The translations under genes were made by a program, and so were the position numbers. 64,000 bases of DNA. Source: Chrysaora quinquecirrha (lineage: Eukaryota > Cnidaria > Scyphozoa > Semaeostomeae > Pelagiidae). This document shows positions 30,790 to 42,353 of the stretch, in pieces. The DNA lies in the NCBI GenBank assembly GCA_014526335.1, contig JACTAT010000355.1, positions 126,599-190,598 on the forward strand, written 5' to 3'. The notes beneath the pieces are model-generated. The model was not told the origin of the DNA. It saw nothing but the letters and a program-made list of their open reading frames with translations, and searched no databases. The first letter of the stretch is position 1; every line of letters starts with the position of its first letter.

Positions 30790-32800
30790 ATAGAGCAGAA
30801 GAAGGTTTTCAAGCATGAAAAGCTATTAGCTAATAACGAAAAAATTTATTATTTAAAATGTGTAACATTTAACGTTAGTAAACTTATCTGCTGTTAAAAC
30901 ACTAATCGATTTACAACATAAATAAATACAACGGTTACAATAAGTTACAAGCAACATAGTATTTTTTTCAAAGGGCAAATTACTCCTTGGAAAATTGGTG
31001 GTAAGATTCGTACGATTTCTGAAAAACAGAAATCTACGAGAAATTCTTGAGTTTTAAGAAAAATATTGTAGCCACGCTTTTAAAGAGTGAAATGTCCCTG
31101 TGAAATGTGATTCGAGCTTCATACAAAATTTGAAAAGAGGGCAAAATTTCATTCAAAGTAGCAACTTCTCTACGCAAAATGCAGTTGACTACGGTATCCA
31201 AGTTTTAGTTAAACTTAAGTTGACAAGCAGAGATTCATAACTTTTTAACTTTTTGTCTTCGTTGAAGTCATTTCTTCAAGTTAAAGAAGTCTCGTCAGCC
31301 TTGATTATACTTAAAGTTCAGAGTCTAAATATAAGACTGAAATATTGTCACATCCTATACTCGAAAGTTTCTTTTTGCAAATCTTCAATGTGTGCTCGTA
31401 TGTAAAAATCAGCGGTAGTCGTACAAACAAATCTTCATCTTCTAGAACTGCAGTCCAATCCCAGTCTAATGCATACCTAGAAAAAAAGCAAAACACTCCT
31501 TTAGCTCAATATTTCAAGTTTTTAAGACACTGCACACAAGTGATCATTAAAGCTCTACTGTATTTTACCTCAGAAATTACATGATTGATACGGACTAAAC
31601 ATTGAAAATACATAAGTAAGTCACTCTTTAATAACTACACAGGAGAATCCCAGTATACTTGGCCATGATATAACGAATTTCGCTACTCAATGAACTGTAG
31701 AATGTCTTGTCCCTGGAATAACTAATTCTCTACAAACAAATAAATTTTCCAGGTGAAACCATGTGAAAGGAACTCCCGACATAACGAACATTCTGGTGGT
31801 GCCCTTGCTCTTTGTTTCTTATTTTCGACTGCCTGTGACCCTTTTAGTCTTAGGTACCCAGGGTACGGGTAACAAGGGCATCTTTCATGCTGTTTGTAAC
31901 AGCGTTGGTTTTTTACCACCCCACACCCTAACTGAAAGTTTTTTGTACATTCTTTCCTCCACTTTGTAGCTTATGCATAGAAATTTAAAGTCAAAGAGTT
32001 TGGAAGCAAATGCCAAGAAAAAAAACAGATTAGTCACAGGATAAAAAAATTTGAAGGGGGTAAAAAACACCCTCGGTAGGATAAGGGTTAAAAACACAGC
32101 ATTTACTCTTGGTTTAGAAAGTTTAAAATGAATTTATTTCTTTGAAATTTGAACAATTTTTGCTGATCAAAAGTCATAAAAATTTGATTTGCCAGGACCG
32201 AGCCCCTTGGAAAAATTTGACTTTGTTGTAGATAAGAATTTGAAAATTTGAAAAAAGATATTTAACTGTCAAAGCCTAAAAACTTGCCCCCTTGTACTTG
32301 TAGGCTGGGCAAATGAAAAAACTAGCATGAAGGCTGACAGTGATAGCTTTTTCTGTAACATGCCTACTCTATACCTTTTGTAGGCAAAGAAAGTTAGGAT
32401 AGAGAGGCTACACTTTTTTTTAATAAGCAACTGGACTTTGGTCCAGCCCTCATGAGTTGCTTAACATATCTAGTATTTTAGCCCTCGCAGAATGACGGGT
32501 ACCCCTTAAACCCTCTTATTTTGGCTCTTTCTGGCTTTTCAATGTAACTGACAAGTTTGCAAGGATGTACAGTATGAAGAAAGCTATTTCACCAAAAATT
32601 TAAACAAATTTCAGCCCTAGTTGCTTATTGACCAGTTACTTATTAGAGATTAACTTTTTAGTTTTGTAAAATTGGCGCTTTGCTGTTTGAATCCATTGAA
32701 TAAGTAGTCCATCTAACTAACAGTAAAAATACTGAAGGCCGAAGGCTTAGAAGTTGTGAAGCACACAGCATTCGACGTTGTAAGAACGACGATGAAGTAG
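30790..32800. other. Interior of the AAACCC element, no gene recognised
   Basis: AT-rich. The minus frame at 31311-31496 follows an acceptor-like site but has no recognisable domain. Confidence 0.35.
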
Positions 32801-32803
32801 ATA

Positions 32804-33123
32804 GATCCCGGGGGGGTACTTCCATTGTTCGATATACTAGACGTGCCGCCCAAATGGGTAACTTTTTCAGCGCCAATTTCCCTACACATGGGTTGGTTTT
32901 TCGTAAAGAATCTCTACACATGGGTAGCAAAATATATATATAACATTTTAGACATGAATTAACATTTGAGATATTGGTACAAATGGGTAAAAAATTTCGT
33001 TGTTTTTTCTATACATGGGTACCACGACAAACAGAATTTATTGGTAGACATGGGTGGGTTTGGAAAAACTGGGCGGCACGTCTAGTCTCTTGAACAATGA
33101 AGTACCCCCCCCCCCCCCGGGAG
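32804..33123. mobile_element. MITE with CCCGGGGGGGTACTT ends and ACATGGGT words
   Basis: The left end CCCGGGGGGGTACTTCCATT continues GTTCGATA.ACTAGACGTGCCGCCCA. The right end is the complement and closes in a run of C followed by GGG. The interior repeats ACATGGGT five or more times. About 320 bases, non-coding. Mobile sequences with this look are, from memory, common in anthozoan genomes. Confidence 0.65.
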
Positions 33124-33753
33124 ATAGATAAGTTGTTTGAATTTGAAATACAACACATTGGGAATTGAACCTTACATGTCTAATCTATTTAATTAATTAT
33201 TTAAGATTCCAATGCAACCCTTTCCTTGAAACCTATCCTTCCGTCAAAATGATAAACTTTGCTTTTTATTTTGGCGGTTAAATAAATTTGAAGGAAAGTG
33301 ATGAAGAATTAAAGCTTGTCACGTGACTTTGACCATTGCAAAAAGCGAGGGAACTCCAAATTGCGCAAATAAAATATCGGTTTTTGAAGCCAAAATTTCA
33401 AATTTGCAACCTAATTCGCAATCATCTGATATCTTTTCAAGTTTTCTTCATAATTATATTAATCTGAAGATAATTTTAAAATAAACTTTGTGAGATATTA
33501 TGCAAAATCTTAACGTTGAAAAACCCTTTTCGAATTCACTCTGGGTGAAAAACCCTTTGAGAAAGTCAACGAATTCCAGCAAAAAAACCCGATAGGGTTT
33601 TTTCACTGTCTTAAAAACCCCTTAAGATCTCAAACAACCCTTTGAAAAACCCCTTTAAAGAGTGACGTCTAAAAAGGTTTTTTAAAAAACTCTAGCTGTG
33701 CGAAAAACCCTTGCCGATTTGAAAAACCCTGTCAAGCACCCTTATTTTTTTGA

Positions 33754-34137
33754 GTGAGTGGCAATAGCGTGAATTATTTCATTCCAGATGAAGAAGCAAC
33801 AGTGAGTTATGTGGGCATTCCCGAGGCAATTGATGCTATTATGTCTTCAAGATCGAGTTGCTTTATGGCTAAATTTGACTTTAAAAGATCATATCGTCTC
33901 TTTTCTATTAAAACTAGAAAAAGGAATTTGTTGGGCATGTTCTGGAATGGTCAGTTTTACGTTGATCTGGCTTTGCCGTTTGGGGTTAGAACCGCCCCTA
34001 AAATATTTACAAGTTTTGCTGATATTTTGCAATGGATCTTTGGAAAACATTCTCCCGACTGCCATATTCGACATTATTTAGATGATTTTTTGATAGTTTG
34101 CAAAGACAGTAAAGCACAGTTCAAGGGAGTACTGTAG
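33754..34137 (+). CDS. DIRS-type reverse transcriptase fragment
   Basis: 127 codons. Motif A is MAKFDFKRSYRLF, followed by NLLGMFWNGQFYVDLALPFG, RTAPKIFTSFADILQWIF and the catalytic RHYLDDFLIV. LALPFGxRxAPxIF together with HYLDDF is typical of DIRS-1-like RTs. The first few codons overlap the inverted end of the upstream element. Confidence 0.85.
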   Translation: MSGNSVNYFIPDEEATVSYVGIPEAIDAIMSSRSSCFMAKFDFKRSYRLFSIKTRKRNLLGMFWNGQFYVDLALPFGVRTAPKIFTSFADILQWIFGKHSPDCHIRHYLDDFLIVCKDSKAQFKGVL

Positions 34138-34559
34138 CTACAAATGTTTCATTTTATGTGCAGAGTTTGGCGTTATAATTGCGACGGATTAAACTGAGGG
34201 CCCCAGCCAATCCATAAGTTTTATAAGCTTTATTGTACATTCGGGCAATCAAGAGCCGTCTTTGCCGCTTGAGAAAGTTGAGAAAATTAACCATGAATTG
34301 GTCAGCTGGCAGAATAGAACAAAGGGCACCGAGAACTGCTCTCTCTGATTGGTTCCCTTTAGAATTGCTGAATGACAATAGCACTTGGACGCCCTTTTCT
34401 CCGTCGCCTTATAGATCGTGCGTCGTGCGTATTCACTGTCGAAACTTGATTATTATGTTCGCCTAACGTGATGGGAAAAGCACAAAATGAATTTTTGGCA
34501 AGAATTGTTCGAGAAATGGAATGGGCGGAGCTTATTTTTGTTTCCAAAGTGGGAAAAGG

Positions 34560-34770
34560 GGTCTGGTGTTTTTATTAAAACGGATGCTGCAGGGATTATC
34601 GGTTTTGCAGAGATTTATGAAATTTTCATTTATGGAAAGGAATGGTTCGCCGATACATGGCCCTAAAAAAAACAGAGAATATTACTATTGCAGTCAAAGA
34701 AATGATTCCAATTGTTTTAGCGGCGAGAATTTGGGGCCTATCTTGGGAAAGAAAAGGAGTTGAATTTGTG
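34560..34770 (+). pseudogene. DIRS RNase H segment, frameshifted
   Basis: One frame reads KTDAAGIIGFAEIY and GKEWFADTWP before a stop at a run of A (about 34664-34671). The next frame continues ITIAVKEMIPIVLAARIWG. Both are characteristic of the DIRS RNase H domain (first Asp and the Glu-containing helix). Confidence 0.65.
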
Positions 34771-34869
34771 TCCCCTTTGCCGGCATCCGAATTGACTTTA
34801 CTGAGATTTATCAGCAGCTGTCTGGGCTCGTTACAGTTTTCGTCAGTGAAAGTTTATTATCGGCAATCG

Positions 34870-35430
34870 GCTCTCTGCATTTTCTAGAAGGCCACGCCGA
34901 TCCGCTGTTGGGTTTCATCAGAATCCCGTTAGTAATTAAGGGACAAAAGCGGCAGAGAAGTTCCGAAAAAATCCCGGAAAGCTACCAGTTACAGCCTTGC
35001 TGCTTATGCTGTCAAGTGTCAAGCCTAGATTTTCTGATTATGGAGATATTCTTGTTTAGGCAGCCTGCTGCACTGCCTTTTTTGGGTTTTTGGCAGCAGC
35101 CGAATATTTTTGCCTTCGCTGCAGCCAGATAAACGCAATGACCTTTGGCTTTCGGATTTATCGGTCGACAAGAAACCTGTTCCAATCCAACAAGAGCCTT
35201 CAAATTCGGCACTCGAAGACTGCCCAGTTTGGCAACGGTCATGCAATTGTTTTGACGGGGTTTTCCTCTAGTATCTGCCCACTTCTTGCATTGTTACGTT
35301 GGGCTCCAAGGATGGTCCCTTATTTATTCGGGCAGATGGTTGTCCAATGACGGAGGTATGGTTCAATCAACGTTTTCAGTCTTTGCTTGTAAAATTAGAA
35401 ATCCCTGGTCACTACACACTGTGCAGTATA
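34870..35430 (+). pseudogene. Tyrosine recombinase of DIRS-type element, frameshifted
   Basis: Pieces in different frames: PLVIKGQKRQRSS near 34925, AAEYFCLRCSQ near 35094, then RHSKTAQFGNGHAIVLTG near 35200 followed by CPLLALLRW. A final piece in another frame (MTEVWFNQRFQSLL near 35347) continues the domain. The Lys/Thr-rich 'SKT.QFG.G' beta-hairpin and the 'CP..ALL.W' helix are hallmarks of DIRS tyrosine recombinases. The catalytic R..HxxR..Y end is not seen. Confidence 0.65.
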
Positions 35431-35440
35431 AATTAAAAAT

Positions 35441-37420
35441 AAATAGCTGCATGTAGCCCGGGGCGCAGTCAAGTTAGACACGGGAGCAGTCACCCTCTCA
35501 AATCATTAAGATAGGTTTTGTAATATGGGCTGAATAGGTTCTATCAATTTCCCAGGGTACGATTTTATCATGTTTTTTCAAAGCTTGCCTTAATTTTCAT
35601 CGACCACGCCCATTTGCCCCTCCTGTTACTCTTATCAAAATTTGATTACAAATGAAAGTTTCCTTTAAAACATGTTTGTTAATAACTGTCTCTGCCCATC
35701 TTGGGGAAACGTAGGTATTTTGGACAAAATGTTGGGGGATTAGGGGGGAAATGCAAATTGTCAAGCTGGCGAAAGTAGGGGGAAAGGAAATCGCATGCGC
35801 AGTTTGTGATTTTATGACGAGAGAGAGAGAGTGGCAACATTATTGAGAAATGAGAAGGAGTATTCATGATGGAGAAGGAGCAGAAGAAAGCAAACGGTAG
35901 TACGTTCTCCATTGCGTTTTTTCACTCTTTAGAGTAATCTTAGTGGCGGTCGCGGCGATGATAATGTTTGATTAGATTTCGGTAGGCTAAATTCCCATGT
36001 GCAATAATTTTATAAAGGGTCAATCAATTCAATGGGGATTGGATATGATGGGCCTATCTACTAGCCCAAATATAATCATGCTGACTGATGAGTTCTCGCA
36101 GTCCAGAAATAACAATATGCTGGAGGTCAATTCAATATTATACTTTCAGGTGTGGTGCGCGAAATGTCTTAAAATTTCTTGCACTTTAAAGTGAAGTGAT
36201 CAAATCATGACTTTCGGGAATGGAATAAAAACTTGTTTACTATAGATAGTCTAGATAGTTTTGTTGAGGAGACTTTTGTTTTTTGGAACCTTCCGTGTAG
36301 GGCTATTTGAATGTTAGAAATCTTTCAACGAAAATTTCATTCCTGGGCTGTTGCTCAAAACGGCATGGGTTTTCAGCTACCATTTGGGGGTTACTGTAAA
36401 AGTTTCCTACCATTTCTGGGTTATGGTGAGCTTTACCCTCTTAGACTGGACCCCCCTGTCAGGTCTCAAAAAAGGGAGTACCCCTCCATGGGACAGTGAG
36501 CACCAATAGGTTGGTGGACTGGATAAAGCATCCTGCTGCCACAGGTTGATGCAAACATGAGATTTGGGGATTTATCGCAAAGTTTTGCAGTGCATAACCA
36601 TCTCCAAAAATGTTATAACACCTTATTACCATGATATCACTTGAAGCCACTTTCTTATTGAAAATTGATTTTAAAATTGTGCAGAATTTCATCTGTTTGG
36701 CAGAATGTTCCACCAGAATGGATCATGTTCTCTTTCTTCAGAAGTAAAAGACAACAAACAATACACCAATCAATTTGGGCAAGCATAATGAGAACTCAGC
36801 TTTTATTGAACAATCACGCTAAAAATATTAAGGTATCAATGAAACCCTAGGTATGCTTGGATATTACCCTCCTATGCAGAGGTTTCCTTTAAAAGATTAG
36901 GATAATGCGTATGAAACTCTACATAGGAGAATACTTACTTGGATATACTTAATAACAGTTATCTATGATTCTTCAACTTAACTGAGGTGATTTGCTTCTG
37001 CAACGATATCACGGTGTCTTAAAAGTTTTCCAAATTGCATCCTTGCAAAATCATTATGCATGGAGTGGCAACCTAAATGCTGAATGGAAATCTTTTTCCA
37101 AAGAATGCTTAAAAAGACAGGAAATGCATTACCCTTGCTGAGCATCTTTACATAATAACACATTGTTACATTGTGAGTTGAAAATAATAAATCTATGTTA
37201 TTAAAAACCAACTTGCAACTAACAACCCACAACTGTTATCTTGCAGAATATAATCATCAATAAACAGGCCCATAATTTTGCTAAGCTATAATCTGGATCT
37301 GGATTTTTGTCATACAAAGCACAGTTTGCACTGCAAAATCTAATCAGGGTGGTTACCAACCTGGATTTGACAGTCAGAATAATAGATCACAAGCACCTAC
37401 AACAAGCTGATTCTTGAAGG
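35441..37420. other. No gene recognised
   Basis: A (GA)n run at 35818-35832 and CCCCC-rich words at 36440-36490 of the GGGTACCCC type are present. A short open stretch at 36684-36832 has an acceptor-like AG before it and a GT after it, but no recognisable domain. Confidence 0.35.
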
Positions 37421-37421
37421 T

Positions 37422-37490
37422 GCTGTGGCATTGTGGTCTGAAGCTCAGCATTCAGGGTTCGAGTCCAAATAGTGTCACATGGTCAAGGTC
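37422..37490 (+). repeat. tRNA-like SINE head, weak
   Basis: A good B box GGTTCGAGTCC (37456-37466) follows a weak A box (TGGCATTGTGG) at about 37425. No tRNA fold is seen. Confidence 0.35.
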
Positions 37491-37832
37491 TTGATTGATT
37501 AACCTATTACTGAGATCTAAGCAGCTGGTGCTAAATACACCGTTTCACCTTAGATTTTTTATTAAGTTCTAAAAGACTCAAATTTATTGGAACCACCTTT
37601 GCAAGTTCTTCAAATGGTCCGACCTTCCTAATCCTGCAAAATTTGACTGATCATCATATAAAACAATTTGGTGCCAAATTTATTGGCAAAATAGTTCAAT
37701 ATAGTCTTCATGGTATCATCTTGGTGAGAAGACTATGTAATTCAGAAACTAACCACCCTTCAGTAGCTTGACAACAGGTTGTAGTGCTCCTTGTGAGACC
37801 ATTTTCCTAATTGTATGGTCATCATGTCCCAG

Positions 37833-38347
37833 ACCTGGCCGTTTATGGCGGGTGATTGCCCACGCGCGCCTCCACGCCCGCCTCCATTGCTCAAGGCGGG
37901 CGCCTCTTCAACTGTTTTCATAATAAATCGCCCGCCTTCGGTTTTTAATTTCCTTTTTGGTTAATAATTTTCATTATTGTTGTTAACCTTTTAACCTTCT
38001 GATAACATCAGTGGTAAATTTAAATGCATTAATGAGTTAATGACCTGTTAGTGTATTAAATAAACAAAGCGCTTTGAGGAATGTAACAAATAATCGTTCA
38101 GAAAACGATAAAATTTACGAGTTTTCTAAGTTTTCAAGTCGCAATCCAGTCAAATTGTACGCAAAAAATAGAATATGACATAAAAGATTAAAAACAACAC
38201 AAAAAATTAAGTAGAACATTTATCCATGTGCATTAAGTACATTCTGAAAGCATTCTGCTGAGATTCTAAGTAGTTTAGAAATCGCCCGCCTGATTTGGCG
38301 AGGAGGGCGATTTGACCGCCCGCCTGCTAAAATGTTCATGGCCAGGA
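37833..38347. mobile_element. MITE with CCTGGCC and GCGGGCG-rich ends
   Basis: The left end CCTGGCCGTTTATGGCGGGT and the right end GCCCGCCTGCTAAAATGTTC ATGGCCAGG are imperfect inverted repeats. Both are followed inward by CGCCCGCC/GGCGGGCG words on an AT-rich interior. The target duplication is not clear. Confidence 0.5.
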
Positions 38348-38813
38348 CTGATGTCCCTGATAATTTTATACTCTACAAGTACAATGGGATAACCCTCTTG
38401 CTCCAGTTCTCTACCCAATTAATTCAGTCCTGCTTCATTAGCTCCAGTTTCCGTGCATTGTATATCTATGGAATGAAATGGCAAACTCTAAAGACCCGGG
38501 CAGTTTATAAATAAAAAATATTGTCTCTAGGAAATTCTCAATAAGCTGCTTCTATTGTGCAAAAAGAAAAATCATTACTGTTACTTAATACAATTCAAAC
38601 TCAAAGCAATTGTATAGACTGTTTATAACAAATGCACAGCCTTAGCTCCATTGATTAACTGGAAATGATATTATTCTTATTAGGTCTGTTTGAAAAAATC
38701 TTTAATATTCTAAATATTTCACTGCAGCATAAAAAACGCCAAGATATGTGATATATGAAATTACTGTGGATTTTTCAGTTAAAATTTGGACTTAGCATCA
38801 CACAGCTGTGAAA

Positions 38814-38889
38814 ATGGATAGAAGAATAAGACCTCCTAATCTGAATCTGACAGACTTCATTCAGAAAAAGGAGTTGGGACGAAAGTCAT
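38814..38889 (+). CDS. Possible N-terminal coding exon cut by the gap
   Basis: ATG at 38814 in good context (GAAAATGG) opens MDRRIRPPNLNLTDFIQKKE and stays open to the contig end at 38889. The composition is protein-like, but the product is not recognised. It could be the first coding exon of another gene on the dynein contig. Confidence 0.25.
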
Positions 38890-39389
38890 NNNNNNNNNNN
38901 NNNNNNNNNNNNNNNNNNNNNNNNNNNNNNNNNNNNNNNNNNNNNNNNNNNNNNNNNNNNNNNNNNNNNNNNNNNNNNNNNNNNNNNNNNNNNNNNNNNN
39001 NNNNNNNNNNNNNNNNNNNNNNNNNNNNNNNNNNNNNNNNNNNNNNNNNNNNNNNNNNNNNNNNNNNNNNNNNNNNNNNNNNNNNNNNNNNNNNNNNNNN
39101 NNNNNNNNNNNNNNNNNNNNNNNNNNNNNNNNNNNNNNNNNNNNNNNNNNNNNNNNNNNNNNNNNNNNNNNNNNNNNNNNNNNNNNNNNNNNNNNNNNNN
39201 NNNNNNNNNNNNNNNNNNNNNNNNNNNNNNNNNNNNNNNNNNNNNNNNNNNNNNNNNNNNNNNNNNNNNNNNNNNNNNNNNNNNNNNNNNNNNNNNNNNN
39301 NNNNNNNNNNNNNNNNNNNNNNNNNNNNNNNNNNNNNNNNNNNNNNNNNNNNNNNNNNNNNNNNNNNNNNNNNNNNNNNNNNNNNNNNN
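38890..39389. other. Assembly gap of exactly 500 N
   Basis: Placeholder-sized gap. It removes the 3' LTR and tail end of LTR element B, whose sequence resumes at 39390 at the point matching 15489 of element A. Confidence 0.95.
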
Positions 39390-40579
39390 CTCTTCGAGGA
39401 TATTGTCTTACCGGAAGACCTTCAACGGAATCATTATCATCGGAATCTTCTTCGTCGGCTGAATTGCTCTGTGCTGAATCTGAAGAAGAAAATTCTCCCT
39501 CATCAGTCGACTCTGGATCAGACACAAGAGGCGGATCCCTGTTCGGTTGTTCTCTGTTCGTGATTTCTTCCAGTCCTTCCGATGCGAGATCACCATCTTT
39601 AACTGGCAGCAGACGATCATGATGAACCACTTTCTGTTCCTTTCGGGAATTCTCGATTTTAAAATTCACGCCATTTGGTAACTTCTGCAGAACAGTCCAT
39701 GGGCCATCCCTTCGCGGAGCTAGGTTCCTGTTCTCGCCAGTTTTGTAATGTTTCACCTTAAGCCAAACTTTTTGGCCGACAGCTTAGTCAATGAAACGGA
39801 GTCCTTTGTTGTACTGTTGTTGCATTTTTTGTTGATTTAGCTGTAAGGACTTTATAACATGATTAAAGGTGTCTTGCAATACTGAACTTACTTCGCTCCC
39901 ATAGTCTCGGACAGGAACATGGTCATGCTTGTCGTTAGTTTCAGCTTCAAATAGGATGTCTTGAGGTAAAACGGCTTGTCTCCCGAATACTACTTCAAAT
40001 GGACAATATTTAATGGCCTTACTCTCACTGGTATTTAAAGCAAATATCAGTTCTGGAAGAATGGAACGCCATTTGGTTTGTTGTAATTTACGATGTAAAA
40101 GAACTGAACGGAGTGAGTCTTTAACTGTTCCGCTCTGCAAAGCCATTTCCTTGGCTGTGGTACGCTGAAGAACGGCGTTTTTCATCCCCCAAGGAATTGC
40201 AGACATTCTGCATCACTTCGCCGTCAACGTTTGAACCTTGATCAGTTAGTAAATATAATGGTGTGCCATGAACATAAATCCAGTTTTTCATTAGTGCGTC
40301 GACTATCGTTGGTGCAGTCTGATCTTTGAGAGGCACCACTTGGATGAATTTGGAAAAGACATCTCCGATTAACAGTATGTATTGATAACCGTTCTGATCT
40401 TTTGGCAAGTAACCGATGTCCAATGACAAGAACTGCATGGGTGCATTGGGGATGAACGATGGTAACAATGGTGCCTTAGGAGGAGTTGTATCACATTTTG
40501 ATTTCTGACAAGTCGTGCACAGTGAAGTGAAATTGCGAATGTAATTAAACATATTCGGCCAGTAGAATCGCTTTTTCAA
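39390..40579 (-). pseudogene. Integrase of element B
   Basis: The H2C2 head Cys pair is intact (CTTCQKSKC near residue 21 of the frame starting at 40579). The core keeps SLDIGY (Asp), LTDQGSN (Asp) and HSQGNGFAER (Glu), so the DDE triad survives. The frame then shifts to 40206-39784 and stops at TAA in place of Tyr. It resumes with the GPWTVL C-terminal segment and an acidic tail to the gap. Confidence 0.85.
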
Positions 40580-41495
40580 AAGATCATAAACTTTGGCAGC
40601 TCCAAAGTGTGCAACATTATGGTATGTAGAAACAACCGTAGTGATGGAGGTACAATGGGATGACTTGACTTGGTTAGTATACCGTTGATAATTTGTAGTT
40701 GATTTTGTACTTTTTTCAAACGACCTTGATCAATCGGTTCTCCTTTAGTAATGCTCTGCATAGCTTTAAAAATCAGTGGATCTTCGGACTGCTCGGATCT
40801 CAACTGTTCCAAAAAACGGTCATTTTCAGCAAACGTGGCGTAAACTTTATCCTCAAATGTTGATTCTGGTTGAGCTAACTCGGCTGCATTATTCCTAGAT
40901 AAGGCATCGGCTTTAAGGTTTATTTTTCCAGGTATTTGATTAAATAATCGAATTCTTCGAGTTCTGTCATCCAACGCCCTAGCTTCCCACGAGGGTCTTT
41001 CTGGCCTCGCAGAAATGTCAATGGGTTGTGGTCTGAATTCAACAGAAATTATGTTCCCATCAAATAAACATGCCAATGTCTTACTGCTAAAACCAAAGCA
41101 AAGGCTTCTTTAGTTGTAGCAGACCAATTACGCTGGGATTTCTGCAAGGCCGTTGAGAAATAAGCCACCGGATGTAATTGTTGCTCTGATCCAAACTGTG
41201 AGAGGACTCCACCAACGGCAAAATTGCTTGCATCGACTTCTGCGACAAATAGTTGACCAAAATCTGGAAACTTGAGCACGGGATGTGACGCTAACTTATG
41301 CTTCAGTATATTGAATGCGTTCTCGCAAAGTTCCGTCCACTGAAATTTTGCGTGATCACTGGTTAACTCATTAAGTGGCTTGCTGATATCCGCGAATTTC
41401 GGAATAAATGCACGATAAAACCCCGCGAGGCCGAGAAATCCCTTAAGTTCCTTTTTTGTAGATGGTCTTTGAAATTGCTCAGTTGCTTCAGTCAA
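40576..41495 (-). pseudogene. RNase H of element B, frameshifted
   Basis: The first part (41495-41049) has FLGLAGFYRAF (RT connection), VAEVDASNFAVGGVLSQ and TTKEAFALVLAVRHW. The rest is in another frame after a small deletion near 40935 and has KADALSRN. Confidence 0.85.
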
Positions 41496-41549
41496 TCGAG
41501 ATTGGGGTTTAATACCTTCACTAGATAGTGTAAATCCAAGAAAATTTAC

Positions 41550-42240
41550 TCTTTCACATGCAAAAAGACATTGGACAATTTTAGGGACATTCCCGATGAC
41601 TGTAGGCGGAGGAATATTTGTTCTAGGCTTTCTTAGTGTTCTTCAAAGGATTTGCTAAACACCACTATGTCATCCATATAAGCCAGCACACGGTCCGATG
41701 GTAACCCGGATAAGGTGATGTCGATCAATCTCTGGTAAGAGGCTCCAGCATTACGCAACCCGAAAGGGGTTACATTGAATTCAAATTTTCCCCTTGGGAC
41801 TGAAAAGGCTGTTTTCTCTTTGTCACATTCAGCCAGAGGTACGACCAACAAGCTGAGGCTGCGTCAAGCGTCGACCAAAACATTGCTCCATTCATTTTGT
41901 CTGTCACGTCACGAATGTGGGGCAAGGGATATGCATCTTTCTTTGTAACATCGTTTAATCCTCTAAAGTCACACACAAAACGCAAGGAATTGTCCTTCTT
42001 TTTGACCAGAATGATTGGTGCATTCCACGGTGAAGACGAAGGGCGGATAATCTCATTATCGAGCATTTCCTTTACTTGTTTATGAACTTCGTTATCCCAG
42101 GCCTGAGGAATGCGGCGAGGTTTCTGGCGTATGGGCTGAGCATCACCTGTGACTATACGATGTTCCATATTCTTGACTAACGAGGGCTTTTTGGGGTTTG
42201 AGGCAAACACGTCCTTAAATTTCTTAATCATTGATATCAA
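41550..42240 (-). pseudogene. Reverse transcriptase of element B, frameshifted
   Basis: The upstream frame (42240-41770) contains EHRIVTGDAQPIRQKPRR, VKKKDNSLRFVCDFRG and motif A WSTLDAASACW. A one-base deletion near 41840 moves the reading to a frame with FNVTPFGLRNAGASYQRL and LAYMDDIVVF. The catalytic aspartates are intact. Confidence 0.88.
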
Positions 42241-42353
42241 TTGATTTTGCTGAGCAAGAGAAAGATTGTCTCCATAGGCGATATAAGATTCGAATTCTTG
42301 ACTGTCGTCACCATTGTCTGGTTGTACCTTTGCTACAACCTGAGTAGGAGTAC

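Larger units (their letters stand above)
30264..33756. mobile_element. 3.5-kb element with CACTCAAAAAAATAAxGGTGC ends
   Basis: The left end CACTCAAAAAATAAAGGTGC (30264) is mirrored by GCACCCTTATTTTTTTGAGTG (33736-33756). Inside each end lie many AAAAACCCTT / AAGGGTTTTT words in both orientations (30290-30790 and 33510-33735). No transposase frame is recognised. Target duplications are not evident. The right end abuts the DIRS-type ORF, so the element may have landed in that retroelement. Confidence 0.55.
33760..35440 (+). pseudogene. Decayed DIRS-type retroelement: RT, RNase H, tyrosine recombinase
   Basis: The order and motifs fit the DIRS/Ngaro group: RT with RHYLDDF in place of YxDD, an RNase H segment, then tyrosine-recombinase pieces in shifting frames up to about 35430. 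The middle (34140-34480) is scrambled. Several frameshifts and stops make it non-functional. No terminal repeats are recognised. DIRS elements integrate by tyrosine recombinase rather than DDE integrase, so they leave no target duplication. Confidence 0.75.

Noticed and set aside
31311..31496. Minus-strand exon candidate after an acceptor-like TTTTTTTCTAG
   Set aside because: No recognisable domain, no matching neighbouring exon and no donor. Lies in a transposon interior.
36684..36832. Possible last dynein exon or other + strand exon (contains PPEWIM)
   Set aside because: The phase is wrong for the dynein donor at 28264 and the conserved STTGHSTNF block is absent. Only a few residues resemble the dynein end by chance.
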